A program made the position numbers and the translations under genes. A stretch of DNA of 48,388 bases, taken from the NCBI GenBank assembly GCA_024693845.1, contig JAILKJ010000057.1, positions 1 to 48,388 on the forward strand. Direction: 5' to 3'. The notes below the pieces were generated by a model, which had not been told where the DNA came from, did no database searches, and was given only the letters and a program-made list of their open reading frames with translations. The DNA comes from Lachnospiraceae bacterium (lineage in GTDB: Bacteria > Bacillota > Clostridia > Lachnospirales > Lachnospiraceae). Below are positions 8,644 through 16,540 of the stretch, piece by piece. Numbering within the stretch: position 1 is the first letter of the stretch; each line of letters begins with the position of its first letter.

Positions 8644-9408
8644 ATGTCAGAATTACAGAAGATCGGTGAAATAAAAGAAATCTATCAGGCAGCAGACGAA
8701 GTGATGCTGCCTGCTTTTATACGGGAATATGAAGGTGACATGCGAAGCGGTGTGCAGGCACTGGTAAAACGGGCCCGCAAGGACCTGGATGCTTTGACCC
8801 GAGAGCGGGAACGTATGGAAAAAATGAGTGAGTTCGAGTATAAGTACGCGGACTTTTCCTGTATCTGCGGTATTGATGAGGCCGGAAGAGGACCTCTGGC
8901 AGGACCTGTTGTGGCGGGTGCCGTGGTACTGGATCCGGATACGGAGATCCTGTATTTAAATGACAGCAAGAAGCTTTCCGCCGCAAAGAGAGAGGAGCTT
9001 TATGATGTCATCATGAGCAAGGCCAGGGCAGCGGCGGTGGGGATCGCTTCCCCCCAGCGGATCGATGAGATCAATATCCTGCAGGCAACCTATGAAGCCA
9101 TGCGTGAAGCGGTTCACAAACTGGGCGTTTCACCCGATATATTATTAAACGATGCGGTTACGATCCCGGGGCTTGACATGAAGCAGGTGGCTATCGTCAA
9201 GGGAGATGCCAGAAGCAAATCCATTGCCGCAGCTTCCATCATTGCCAAGGTAACCAGGGACCGTATCATGTTAGAGTATGACAAGCAGTATCCCGAGTAC
9301 GGCTTTGCCGGTCATAAGGGTTACGGTTCCGCAGCGCATATAGCGGCATTGCAGCGCTACGGTGCCACCCCCATCCACAGGAGAAGCTTCATCGGACATT
9401 TTATTTAA
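8644..9408 (+). CDS. rnhB: Ribonuclease HII
   Basis: The 254-residue protein carries the RNase HII core: GIDEAGRGPLAGPVV with Asp78 and Glu79, DSKKLS at 107-112, and the later acidic boxes LLNDAV and KGDARS. An N-terminal extension of about 70 residues precedes the catalytic domain, as in many Bacillota. It removes ribonucleotides and RNA primers from DNA hybrids. It lies 15 nt after the second lepB with a GAGGAGG site, in the conserved ylqF-rnhB-ylqG order. Confidence 0.96.
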   Translation: MSELQKIGEIKEIYQAADEVMLPAFIREYEGDMRSGVQALVKRARKDLDALTRERERMEKMSEFEYKYADFSCICGIDEAGRGPLAGPVVAGAVVLDPDTEILYLNDSKKLSAAKREELYDVIMSKARAAAVGIASPQRIDEINILQATYEAMREAVHKLGVSPDILLNDAVTIPGLDMKQVAIVKGDARSKSIAAASIIAKVTRDRIMLEYDKQYPEYGFAGHKGYGSAAHIAALQRYGATPIHRRSFIGHFI

Positions 9409-9431
9409 CGGGAATAAAGGACGGGATCACA

Positions 9432-11321
9432 TTGAACATTCAATCTTTGTTTTCTCCGCAATCGAATATTCAGGGACAGGGCATAGCAGCATCCCAGACG
9501 GCGACCCCGGCTTCCCAGGCAGGCAGCGCGAATACCTCTGCACTTGCCGTCGGCTCCGTGATCAGCGGACAGGTGGTGGAGGCCAAGGGAGATGCGGTCA
9601 CGATCCAGACGGATCAGGGGCAGCTTTTTCAGGCCAAGACAGAAGACGGCGTGGCCCTTTCCAAGGGAAGCTACGTCAGTTTTGAGGTCAGCAAGGTATC
9701 GGATGCCCAGGTGTCTCTGAAGGCACTTTTCACCAATACGGCAGCAGGCTCCAGTACTATGTCTGCAGCCCTTTCCCAGGCGGGTATCAGCGAAACGGCT
9801 TCCTCCTTCGGCATGGTCAGATCCATGATGGAGAACGGGATGCCCATCGATAAAAACTCCCTGATCGCCATGTATCGGCAGGTAAGCGCCCATCCGGCAG
9901 CGGACAGCGCAGATATCGTTTCCATGACCAAGTTGCAGCTTCCTCTTACGGAGGAGAATATCAGCCAGTTTGAAGCCTATCGGAATCTGGAGCACCAGAT
10001 CACCAAAACGGTGGATCAGGTTTCCGATACTTTAAGTCAGATGGTGGACGATCTGGCAAATACGGATGCCTCAAAGGCACTTTCCCTGGCAGCGGATCTT
10101 GCCTCTGTTATCAGCAGTGACGGGGAGGGAACTTCCGGCGGTGTGGCGGCGGGGGAGCAGAACAGCTTTGTGACTTTGGTAGACGGCCTTGTAAAAGAGG
10201 ATGTCGAAGCTGCAGCTAAGCAGGTTGAGAATAACGCGGAACAGGGACAGAGCGGAACGGAGATAAAAGCCGCAGCATCCGATAACGGAGGCAGGGACGG
10301 TGCTGTGGATGCCCTGTTGAAGGCGTTGAAGGAAGCTTCGACAGAAAGCGGTGATACGGCAAAAACGGCCCCGGTTGCAGATGAGGGCCGGGTGATCATT
10401 AAGGATACGGGAGCAGAGACGTCTTCGGCCGGACAGAAGGTTGTGATCGCAGAGGACGGAACGAAGCAGACCGCTGCGAAAGAAGTTATGCAGGACAGCT
10501 CCCTGATCAGAGAATTCCGGCAGGGCAGCAGTCAGAATCAGAGCGAGCTTTCATCCGCCCTGAAAACTCTGCTTCGGGATACACCGCCGGATAAGGCATT
10601 ATCACAGATATCAGAGGGGATAGAAAAGCTCCTTTCCCGGGAGCCCACCCCTGAGAATATGCAAAGGTTGGCCAAGGCAGCCTCCCTGATCAAAAGCGAT
10701 GCCTTCAAGGATCTGATGAAGCAGCAGCTGGGAGAGGCCTGGCGACTGGATCCCAAGAGCGTTGCCCAAAAGGATCAGGTACAGGAATTCTATAACCGTC
10801 TCCGCAGCCAGACTGGCAAAATGGCAGAGGTGGTGGAGAAAAGCCTGGGCAGTGAAAACAGACTGTTTGAACAGGTGACGAATATCCGTCAGAACGTGGA
10901 TTTCATGAACCAGTTAAACCAGGCGGCAAGCTACGTGCAGCTGCCCCTGAAGCTGGCGGGGGACGATGCCCACGGCGATCTCTACGTTTATACAAACAAG
11001 AAAAACCTCTCCGATACGGACGGAAAGGTCAGTGCATTTTTGCATCTTGATATGGATCATCTGGGTCCGGTGGATGTGTTTGTGGCTCTGGAGAAGGGAA
11101 GAGTGGACACCAACTTCTATCTGCGGGATGATGAGATGATCGATTTTATCAGTGAAAATATCGATATCCTCAATGACAGACTGGCGGAAAAGGGATATGA
11201 TATGAACTGTAAGGTCAGCATGAAGCAGGATAAGGCTCCCACCAGCGTGATGGAGGAGATCCTGGAAGATCACAGGGACGGATTTTTGATCGGCAGTAAG
11301 TCCTTTGATGTGAGGGCATAA
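9432..11321 (+). CDS. FliK-like (YlqG-type) protein
   Basis: The 629-residue protein starts with a low-complexity Ser/Ala/Gln-rich stretch and has a long variable middle. The C-terminal ~120 residues (from about LPLKLAGDDAHGDLYVY to NCKVSM) resemble the hook-length control FliK C-terminal domain: a strand-rich segment with HLGPVDVFVALEKGRV. Bacillus has ylqG between rnhB and ylqH, and the neighbours here match that order. The TTG at 9432 follows an AAAGG site about 11 nt upstream; this start is uncertain. No signal peptide is visible. The function outside flagella is unknown, and no flagellar gene other than the FlhB-like neighbour is in the window. Confidence 0.75.
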   Translation: MNIQSLFSPQSNIQGQGIAASQTATPASQAGSANTSALAVGSVISGQVVEAKGDAVTIQTDQGQLFQAKTEDGVALSKGSYVSFEVSKVSDAQVSLKALFTNTAAGSSTMSAALSQAGISETASSFGMVRSMMENGMPIDKNSLIAMYRQVSAHPAADSADIVSMTKLQLPLTEENISQFEAYRNLEHQITKTVDQVSDTLSQMVDDLANTDASKALSLAADLASVISSDGEGTSGGVAAGEQNSFVTLVDGLVKEDVEAAAKQVENNAEQGQSGTEIKAAASDNGGRDGAVDALLKALKEASTESGDTAKTAPVADEGRVIIKDTGAETSSAGQKVVIAEDGTKQTAAKEVMQDSSLIREFRQGSSQNQSELSSALKTLLRDTPPDKALSQISEGIEKLLSREPTPENMQRLAKAASLIKSDAFKDLMKQQLGEAWRLDPKSVAQKDQVQEFYNRLRSQTGKMAEVVEKSLGSENRLFEQVTNIRQNVDFMNQLNQAASYVQLPLKLAGDDAHGDLYVYTNKKNLSDTDGKVSAFLHLDMDHLGPVDVFVALEKGRVDTNFYLRDDEMIDFISENIDILNDRLAEKGYDMNCKVSMKQDKAPTSVMEEILEDHRDGFLIGSKSFDVRA

Positions 11322-11332
11322 GGGCAGAAAGT

Positions 11333-11641
11333 ATGATTCGGAAAAATGACACCCCCAGGACCGCCGTGGCCCTGACCTATGATCCGGATACCGATGCGCC
11401 CAAGGTCATTGCCACCGGTAAGGGTGCTACGGCGGAACGTATCATAGAAAAGGCCAAGGAAAACAAGGTCCCCATACACAAGGATTCAAAGCTCGCGGAT
11501 ACCCTCTCCAAACTGGAGATCGGAGAGATGATCCCGCCGGAGCTGTATGAAGTTGTGGCCGAGATCCTGGTCTTTGTGGATCAGATGGACCGTATCCGTG
11601 CCAAGGTCGAAGAGCATAAGAAGAATAAAGGTAAGGGGTAA
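11333..11641 (+). CDS. FlhB-like cytoplasmic domain protein (YlqH type)
   Basis: The 102-residue protein matches the C-terminal cytoplasmic domain of the flagellar export protein FlhB (AVALTYDPDTDAPKVIATGKG, then IPPELYEVVAEILVFV). It has neither membrane segments nor the autocleavage motif NPTH of full FlhB. Such stand-alone domains (FlhX/YlqH) follow FliK-like YlqG in Bacillota. The pairing suggests a functional unit, since FliK and FlhB work together in export switching, but that role is inferred here. It lies 11 nt after the FliK-like gene. Confidence 0.88.
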   Translation: MIRKNDTPRTAVALTYDPDTDAPKVIATGKGATAERIIEKAKENKVPIHKDSKLADTLSKLEIGEMIPPELYEVVAEILVFVDQMDRIRAKVEEHKKNKGKG

Positions 11642-11650
11642 CTTACATAC

Positions 11651-12004
11651 GTGAATAAAAGAAGTATCGGCACCGGCTGTGAAAAGTTAGCCGGTGCTTA
11701 TCTTTCATCCAGAGGCGTGCGTATCGTGGCGCAGAACTTTCGTGTCAGACAGGGAGAGATCGACCTGATCGGATACGACGGGGAGACCCTGGTCTTTTTT
11801 GAGGTCAAATACAGGAAAAGCGCAAACAGGGGATTGCCCCAGGAGGCAGTGGACTATCGCAAGCAGGCGCAGATCGTAAAAGTCGCCGCTTATTACCGGA
11901 ACAGATACCGCATCCCGGAGGATGCCCCTCAGAGGTTCGATGTGATCGCCATTCTGGGGGAGAAGACAGAGTGGATCAAAAACGCCTTTGACGGGATTTT
12001 ATAA
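11651..12004 (+). CDS. YraN/UPF0102 family nuclease-like protein
   Basis: The 117-residue protein has the YraN core: GCEKLAGAYLSSRGVRIVAQNFR, then GEIDLIGYDGETLVFFEVKYR. The E-ID-EVK pattern matches the PD-(D/E)xK endonuclease fold (predicted metal-binding residues). The biological role of the family is not settled. The start is a GTG at 11651, nine bases after the previous stop region. It closes the housekeeping run before the trxA promoter. Confidence 0.93.
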   Translation: MNKRSIGTGCEKLAGAYLSSRGVRIVAQNFRVRQGEIDLIGYDGETLVFFEVKYRKSANRGLPQEAVDYRKQAQIVKVAAYYRNRYRIPEDAPQRFDVIAILGEKTEWIKNAFDGIL

Positions 12005-12021
12005 AAAATGAAAAAAGATGC

Positions 12022-12083
12022 TTGACAAATAAAATTAAATTGCGTACAATCTAATCATAAAATAGATTGTGCGCAATTTAATT
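12022..12083 (+). promoter_or_regulatory. trxA promoter with paired OhrR/MarR-like operators
   Basis: A perfect -35 TTGACA (12022-12027) and -10 TACAAT (12045-12050) are 17 bp apart. A 21-bp inverted repeat (12033-12053 and 12063-12083, one mismatch, 9-bp centre) covers the -10 and the start of the transcript. Each arm holds a 12-bp partial palindrome of form ATTG-N4-CAAT (12039-12050 and 12066-12077). This resembles the ATTG/CAAT-flanked operators known for OhrR-type MarR regulators, and an OhrR gene ends this operon. Confidence 0.8.
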
Positions 12084-12102
12084 ATTGAAGGAGGATAATA
12101 AT

Positions 12103-12414
12103 ATGGCAGTATATGAGATCACAGAAGATAACTTCGATGAAGTAGTTGGAAAGTCCGAGGTTCCCGTGCTGGTGGATTTCTGGGCATCCTGGTGCGGACC
12201 CTGCAAGATGCTGGGCCCGGTAGTGGAAAGCGTGGCTGAGGAGGCAGACGGCTTTGCGGTAGGCAAGGTAAATGTGGATGACCAGGGCGAACTGGCAGCA
12301 AGGTTCAACATCAGCTCGATCCCCTGCCTGATCCTGTTCAAGAATGGAGAGGAAGCTGCAAGAAGCGTCGGATTCATTCCCAAGGATAAGGTTCTGGCAC
12401 TGGCTAAGAGTTGA
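12103..12414 (+). CDS. trxA: Thioredoxin
   Basis: The 103-residue protein has the WCGPC active site (Cys31 and Cys34) and the cis-proline loop SSIPCLILF. Cys at the loop is an extra cysteine beside the cis-proline. It reduces disulfides of target proteins and of the downstream peroxidase. The ATG at 12103 is chosen because AAGGAGG lies at 12088-12094; a TTG at 12085 falls before that site. It is the first gene of the trxA-trxB-gpx-ohrR operon. Confidence 0.97.
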   Translation: MAVYEITEDNFDEVVGKSEVPVLVDFWASWCGPCKMLGPVVESVAEEADGFAVGKVNVDDQGELAARFNISSIPCLILFKNGEEAARSVGFIPKDKVLALAKS

Positions 12415-12437
12415 GCTGCTAAGGAGAAAAGCAAGAT

Positions 12438-13358
12438 ATGAGTGAAAGATTTGATATAGTCATTGTGGGAGCGGGTACGGCAGGCCTTTCGGCAGCCATT
12501 TACGCAACAAGAAGCGGCAAGAAAGCGTTGGTGCTGGAGGAGATGGCTTACGGCGGACAGATCATCAATACGCCTGAGGTAGCCAATTATCCCGGTATCG
12601 CCAAGATCTCCGGTTTTGATTTCGCCCAAGGTCTGTATGATCAGGCCACGGGGCTGGGAGCAGAGGTTCGGTTCGAATTCGTATCCGGAGCTGAGAAGGC
12701 TGAGAAGGGCTTTGTGATCACTACCGATGTGGATACTTACGAAGCGGGAGCATTGATCCTGGCAACGGGAGCCAAAAACAGACCTCTGGGCATGGAGCAT
12801 GAAGAGGAGTGGATCGGCAGCGGCGTATCCTATTGTGCAACCTGTGACGGTGCATTTTTCAAAGGGAAGGATGTGGCAGTTGCCGGCGGCGGGAACACGG
12901 CTCTGGAGGATGCGATCTTTCTGACGGAGTACTGCAACAAGGTTTATCTGATCCACAGAAGAGATGAGCTGCGGGGGGAGAAGCATCTGCAGGATACCCT
13001 TCGCAAAAAGGAGAACGCGGAGTTCGTACTCAACGTTTCCATCGATGCCCTTCTGGGAGAGGATCGCCTGAGCGGCGTGGCCGTTACGGACAAGGCCACG
13101 GGAGCAAAGCGGGATATTATCGTGGACGGACTGTTCGTAGCCATCGGTCAGATGCCGGCCAACAAGGCATTTTCAAATCTTGTGACATTGGATGACAAAG
13201 GGTATATCGTAGCGGGAGAGGATTGCAAAACAACCTCGGAGGGCGTTTTTGCAGCCGGAGACTGCCGTACCAAGGAGGTCAGACAGCTGACCACCGCGGC
13301 AGCGGACGGTGCCGTTGCGGCCCTGGCAGCCTGCAGCTATCTGCAGGAGAAAGAATAA
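12438..13358 (+). CDS. trxB: Thioredoxin reductase
   Basis: The 306-residue flavoprotein has the FAD motif GAGTAG (residues 11-16), the redox pair Cys133/Cys136 in SYCATCDGAF, the NAD(P)H motif AVAGGGNTALEDA, and the C-terminal FAD box GVFAAGDCR. It passes electrons to thioredoxin encoded just upstream (24 nt gap). Size and motif order fit the low-molecular-weight bacterial class. The nucleotide specificity (NADPH or ferredoxin-dependent relatives) cannot be decided by eye. Confidence 0.96.
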   Translation: MSERFDIVIVGAGTAGLSAAIYATRSGKKALVLEEMAYGGQIINTPEVANYPGIAKISGFDFAQGLYDQATGLGAEVRFEFVSGAEKAEKGFVITTDVDTYEAGALILATGAKNRPLGMEHEEEWIGSGVSYCATCDGAFFKGKDVAVAGGGNTALEDAIFLTEYCNKVYLIHRRDELRGEKHLQDTLRKKENAEFVLNVSIDALLGEDRLSGVAVTDKATGAKRDIIVDGLFVAIGQMPANKAFSNLVTLDDKGYIVAGEDCKTTSEGVFAAGDCRTKEVRQLTTAAADGAVAALAACSYLQEKE

Positions 13359-13368
13359 GGGTGATAAT

Positions 13369-13845
13369 ATGAGTGAGCTTTATGATATCAAGGTTAAGGA
13401 TCAAAAAGGCGAGGACGTAAGTCTTTCGGATTATTCGGGGAAGGTACTGTTGATCGTGAATACAGCCACAGGCTGCGGTTTTACGCCGCAGTACGAAGGC
13501 CTGGAAAAAATGTATAAGGAACTGAATGGGCAAGGTCTGGAGATCTTGGATTTCCCCTGCAACCAGTTCGGCAATCAGGCGCCGGGAACGGATGAGGAGA
13601 TCCAGAGTTTTTGCCAGCTGAAGTATGATACCACCTTCCCGCGGTTTAAGAAGATCGATGTGAACGGTGAGAACGAGTCAGAGCTGTACACCTATTTAAA
13701 GAAGCAGCAGGGCGGAGTTCTGGGCAGCAAGATCAAATGGAACTTTACCAAGTTCCTTGTGGACAGAGAGGGAAATGTGGTGGATCGCTTCGCACCCACG
13801 GATACCCCGGAGAAGATCAGCAGTAAGGTTAGAGAACTGCTGTAA
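13369..13845 (+). CDS. Glutathione/thioredoxin peroxidase family protein
   Basis: The 158-residue protein belongs to the GPx family with cysteine rather than selenocysteine: peroxidatic Cys36 in NTATGCGFTPQ, Cys64 and Gln70 in FPCNQFGNQ, a likely resolving Cys82, and Trp124-Asn125 in WNFTKF. Bacterial members of this kind usually take electrons from thioredoxin, which fits its place after trxA and trxB. The ATG at 13369 lies 10 nt after the trxB stop, with an AAGGGTG-like site. It would reduce hydrogen peroxide or organic peroxides. Confidence 0.93.
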   Translation: MSELYDIKVKDQKGEDVSLSDYSGKVLLIVNTATGCGFTPQYEGLEKMYKELNGQGLEILDFPCNQFGNQAPGTDEEIQSFCQLKYDTTFPRFKKIDVNGENESELYTYLKKQQGGVLGSKIKWNFTKFLVDREGNVVDRFAPTDTPEKISSKVRELL

Positions 13846-13878
13846 GGCCTGCATTTTTCTCAAAGGCAAGGAGTCGGT

Positions 13879-14322
13879 ATGAAGAAAGAAAAGCAAGAGG
13901 AATACGATTCGTTAAAGCTTTCGAGCCAGCTCTGTTTTCCGCTTTATGCCTGTTCGAAGGAGATCATCCGAAGATACAAGCCCTATCTGGATGATCTGGA
14001 TCTGACCTATACACAATACATCGCCATGATGGTCATGTGGGAAAAGAAGTCCATGCATGTCAAGGATCTGGGAGAGCAGCTGTATCTGGATTCCGGAACC
14101 CTGACACCCCTTCTGAAAAAGCTGGAGCAGAAAGGCTATGTCACAAGGACCAAAAGCAGAGAGGATGAGCGGGCGTTGGTGATCAGCATCACCGAAGCAG
14201 GGGAAAAGCTGAAGAAGGATGCGGTAAAAATTCCCGCGGCCATGGGTGCCTGCGTCCGGTTAGAGCCCGAAGAAGCGGCCTTTCTGTATAAGATCCTGTA
14301 TAAGATTCTGGGCGAAATCTGA
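13879..14322 (+). CDS. ohrR: OhrR-type organic peroxide sensor (MarR family)
   Basis: The 147-residue winged-helix regulator closely follows Bacillus OhrR: SSQLCFPLYACSKE carries the sensing Cys19, with DLTYTQYIAMM, GEQLYLDSGTLTPLLKKLEQ and the wing SREDERALVIS. A second cysteine (Cys25) near the sensing one, and one near residue 120, could form an intramolecular disulfide. OhrR represses peroxide-resistance genes and is released by thiol oxidation. Being last in the trxA operon, whose promoter carries ATTG-N4-CAAT dyads, it probably controls its own operon. It is the last gene before the asnB promoter. Confidence 0.92.
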   Translation: MKKEKQEEYDSLKLSSQLCFPLYACSKEIIRRYKPYLDDLDLTYTQYIAMMVMWEKKSMHVKDLGEQLYLDSGTLTPLLKKLEQKGYVTRTKSREDERALVISITEAGEKLKKDAVKIPAAMGACVRLEPEEAAFLYKILYKILGEI

Positions 14323-14339
14323 GAAAATAAAAAAACGTA

Positions 14340-14422
14340 TTGACAATGTAAAATTGCTGGTCTATAATTCACCTTTGTAAAGACAACGGCGTCTTGGAGA
14401 TACTCTCCGAGACGCCTTTTTT
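14340..14422 (+). promoter_or_regulatory. asnB leader: promoter, ANTAR-like hairpin and terminator
   Basis: A -35 TTGACA (14340-14345) and -10 TATAAT (14363-14368) have a 17-bp spacer. Eleven bases after the -10, the stem AAGAC/GTCTT (14380-14384, 14391-14395) closes a hexaloop AACGGC. Its 3' half overlaps the 5' arm of an intrinsic terminator: 13-bp stem 14388-14400 with 14404-14416, TAC loop, T6 tail. The two folds exclude each other. A hexaloop with A at 1 and G at 4 is the known target feature of ANTAR antiterminators. Confidence 0.85.
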
Positions 14423-14443
14423 AATTTCTCAGGAGGTGATCAC

Positions 14444-16087
14444 ATGTGTTCAATCTTTGGTGTCTGCAAAGCGCAGTCCGATAAGGAAGCTTTGTGGCAG
14501 GCACTGCAAAAAACAAAATCGAGAGGACCAGATGCGGCGAGGTTAATGAATACCAATAATGGGTTCCTCGGTTTTAACAGATTGTCCATCATGGGACTTA
14601 CCGACGAAGGAATGCAGCCTTTTGCCTGCGCCGATAAAAAGACCATAAGGCAGGAGGCGGGAAAAGAGATCGTAGATATGCCGGAGGGCTCACAGATCCT
14701 TCTGGTCTGCAACGGAGAGGTATACGGCTTCCGGCCGCTGAAGGAGGAGTTGATCGCAAAGGGATATGAGTTCATCAGTGATTCCGATTGCGAGATCCTT
14801 CCCGCAATGTACAGCGAGTACGGGACGGACATGTTTGCAAAGCTGGATGCGGAGTATGCGCTGATCCTTTACGATGTTGCAAAGGATTCTTATATAGCGG
14901 CAAGAGATCCCATCGGGATCCGGCCTTTGTACTACGGATTTACAGAGGATGGTGCTTACGTTTTTGCCAGCGAGCCCAAGAACCTTATGGGTCTTACGGA
15001 TAAGATCACGCCTTTTCCTCCCGGACATTATTTCAAGGACGGAGAGTTTATCTGCTACCGGGATATGTCAAAGGTGGAGAAGGTATCTGAGGATGACCAC
15101 GAGAAGGTGTACGAGAAGATTCACGATCTTCTGATGGATGGTGTGAGGAAAAGACTTGATTCCGATACACCGGTGGGATTCCTTCTTTCGGGAGGTCTTG
15201 ATTCCTCCCTGGTATGCGGCATCGCCGCAAAGCTTCTGGATAAGCCGCTTCAGACCTGGGCTATCGGAATGGATATCGATGCTATCGATCTGAAGTACGC
15301 AAGAGAGGTTGCCGATTACATCCATTCGGATCACCATGAAGTGATCATCACGGCAGATGATGTGGTGAATGCCGTAGAGACCGTTATCGAGGCTCTCGGC
15401 ACCTATGATATCACTACCGTCAGGGCATCCATCGGAATGTATCTTGTCTGCAAGGCGATCCATGAGCAGTCGGATACGAGAGTAATCCTAACAGGAGAGA
15501 TCTCGGATGAGATCTTCGGTTACAAGTATACGGATTTTGCACCCAGTGCGGAAGCGTTCCAGAAAGAGGCGGAGAAGAGGATCCATGAGATCCACATGTA
15601 CGATGTACTCAGAGCGGACCGCTGCATCAGCGTAAACTCCCTGGAGGCCAGAGTTCCCTTCGGAGATCTGGATTTTGTGGAATATTGTATGTCCATCGAT
15701 CCCGAAAAGAAGCTGAACACCTACGGAAAGGGAAAGTATCTGCTGCGTAAATCCTTTGAGAAGGATGCGCTGATCCCCGATAACATCCTTTGGAGGGAAA
15801 AGGCGGCATTCTCCGATGCGGTGGGTCATTCCCTGCGGGATGATCTTGCCTGGTGTGCCGAGAAGAGATACACTGACGAGGAGTTTGCAGAGGGTGTCAA
15901 GAAGTATGATCATGCCAGACCTTTCACGAAGGAATCTCTGATGTATCGTGATATTTTTGAAAAGTATTATCCGGGACAGTCACAGATGGTGGCTGATTTT
16001 TGGATGCCCAACAAAGAGTGGGAGGGCTGCAACGTCAATGATCCGTCGGCCAGAGTTCTGGCCAACTACGGAGACAGTGGGGTATAG
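14444..16087 (+). CDS. asnB: Asparagine synthetase, glutamine-hydrolysing
   Basis: The 547-residue protein has a class II glutamine amidotransferase domain with the nucleophile Cys2 (MCSIFG) and a synthetase domain with the pyrophosphate loop LLSGGLDSS. It makes asparagine from aspartate, ATP and glutamine, the AsnB type. An AGGAGG site at 14431-14436 sets the ATG at 14444. Its leader carries the same antitermination-type switch seen before glnA, purF and gltB, so it is likely controlled by nitrogen status. It stands alone as a transcription unit. Confidence 0.97.
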   Translation: MCSIFGVCKAQSDKEALWQALQKTKSRGPDAARLMNTNNGFLGFNRLSIMGLTDEGMQPFACADKKTIRQEAGKEIVDMPEGSQILLVCNGEVYGFRPLKEELIAKGYEFISDSDCEILPAMYSEYGTDMFAKLDAEYALILYDVAKDSYIAARDPIGIRPLYYGFTEDGAYVFASEPKNLMGLTDKITPFPPGHYFKDGEFICYRDMSKVEKVSEDDHEKVYEKIHDLLMDGVRKRLDSDTPVGFLLSGGLDSSLVCGIAAKLLDKPLQTWAIGMDIDAIDLKYAREVADYIHSDHHEVIITADDVVNAVETVIEALGTYDITTVRASIGMYLVCKAIHEQSDTRVILTGEISDEIFGYKYTDFAPSAEAFQKEAEKRIHEIHMYDVLRADRCISVNSLEARVPFGDLDFVEYCMSIDPEKKLNTYGKGKYLLRKSFEKDALIPDNILWREKAAFSDAVGHSLRDDLAWCAEKRYTDEEFAEGVKKYDHARPFTKESLMYRDIFEKYYPGQSQMVADFWMPNKEWEGCNVNDPSARVLANYGDSGV

Positions 16088-16274
16088 CAGATTCTTTTCT
16101 TAAGAAATACTTAAGTTTTCCGGTGCGCCTGGTAAATCATGATACAATAAACAAACCATCAATATCGGGTCAGAATCATCCGATTGGGTGAATTTGAAAT
16201 GAAAAGAGTATCATGATTTATGAGAGAATGCACATGAAAGACTTGACAGTTGTCCGGGAAATAAATATCCTGTC

Positions 16275-16322
16275 AAGACAAGACAAGACAAGACAAGACA
16301 AGACAAGACAAGACAAGACAAG
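16275..16322. repeat. Pentanucleotide microsatellite (AAGAC)9
   Basis: Nine perfect AAGAC copies (16275-16319) are followed by a partial AAG. The tract lies 219 bp upstream of the start codon of a secreted protein and downstream of asnB. Slipped-strand mispairing would change spacing by 5 bp, half a helical turn. Confidence 0.95.
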
Positions 16323-16388
16323 CTTAATTGCGTCTTCTTGTGTCTTTTCGGGTGCCATTCAAAAACTGAATACTCCAACTATGTTAGA

Positions 16389-16437
16389 AACCGTCGGAAT
16401 CGCGGGGCTGTTTGCTCTGCGTAATCCGGCGGTTTTT
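16389..16437 (+). terminator. Long hairpin with T5 tract
   Basis: A long imperfect stem pairs AACCGTCGGA (16389-16398) with TCCGGCGGTT (16425-16434). It continues with GCGGGGC against GCTCTGC around a TGTTT loop, and a T5 tract follows. It is a good intrinsic terminator, either for a transcript reading out of asnB or as an attenuator in the leader of the secreted-protein gene. Confidence 0.65.
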
Positions 16438-16540
16438 GTGCGTTAGCAATGAGAAGCGCTTTGGACGGTCTGGCAAACAGACGATGAAAGGCGTTTTTCA
16501 AACTATACGCACACATAAAAAAATTCAAGGAGGAATCTAT

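Larger units (their letters stand above)
16088..16540. other. 453-bp non-coding region with microsatellite and leader structures
   Basis: No convincing gene was found. The region holds the (AAGAC)9 microsatellite, a strong hairpin with a T tract (16389-16437), and a folded leader. In that leader TGTGCG (16437-16442) can pair with CGCACA (16508-16513), and inside lies GTCTG-GCAAA-CAGAC. It ends at a GGAGG site before the secreted-protein gene. A 77-codon open frame at 16213 runs through the microsatellite and is not supported. Confidence 0.6.

Noticed and set aside
14371-14422. T-box or known glutamine riboswitch in the nitrogen leaders
   Set aside because: The leaders are about 50 nt, too short for a T-box, and lack the T-box sequence and the conserved core of the cyanobacterial glnA riboswitch.
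16275-16322. Possible CRISPR-like array
   Set aside because: The units are contiguous 5-mers without spacers; this is a microsatellite.
16213-16446. 77-codon frame through the AAGAC microsatellite
   Set aside because: There is no ribosome binding site of note, most of the product is the translated microsatellite, and it runs into the terminator hairpin.
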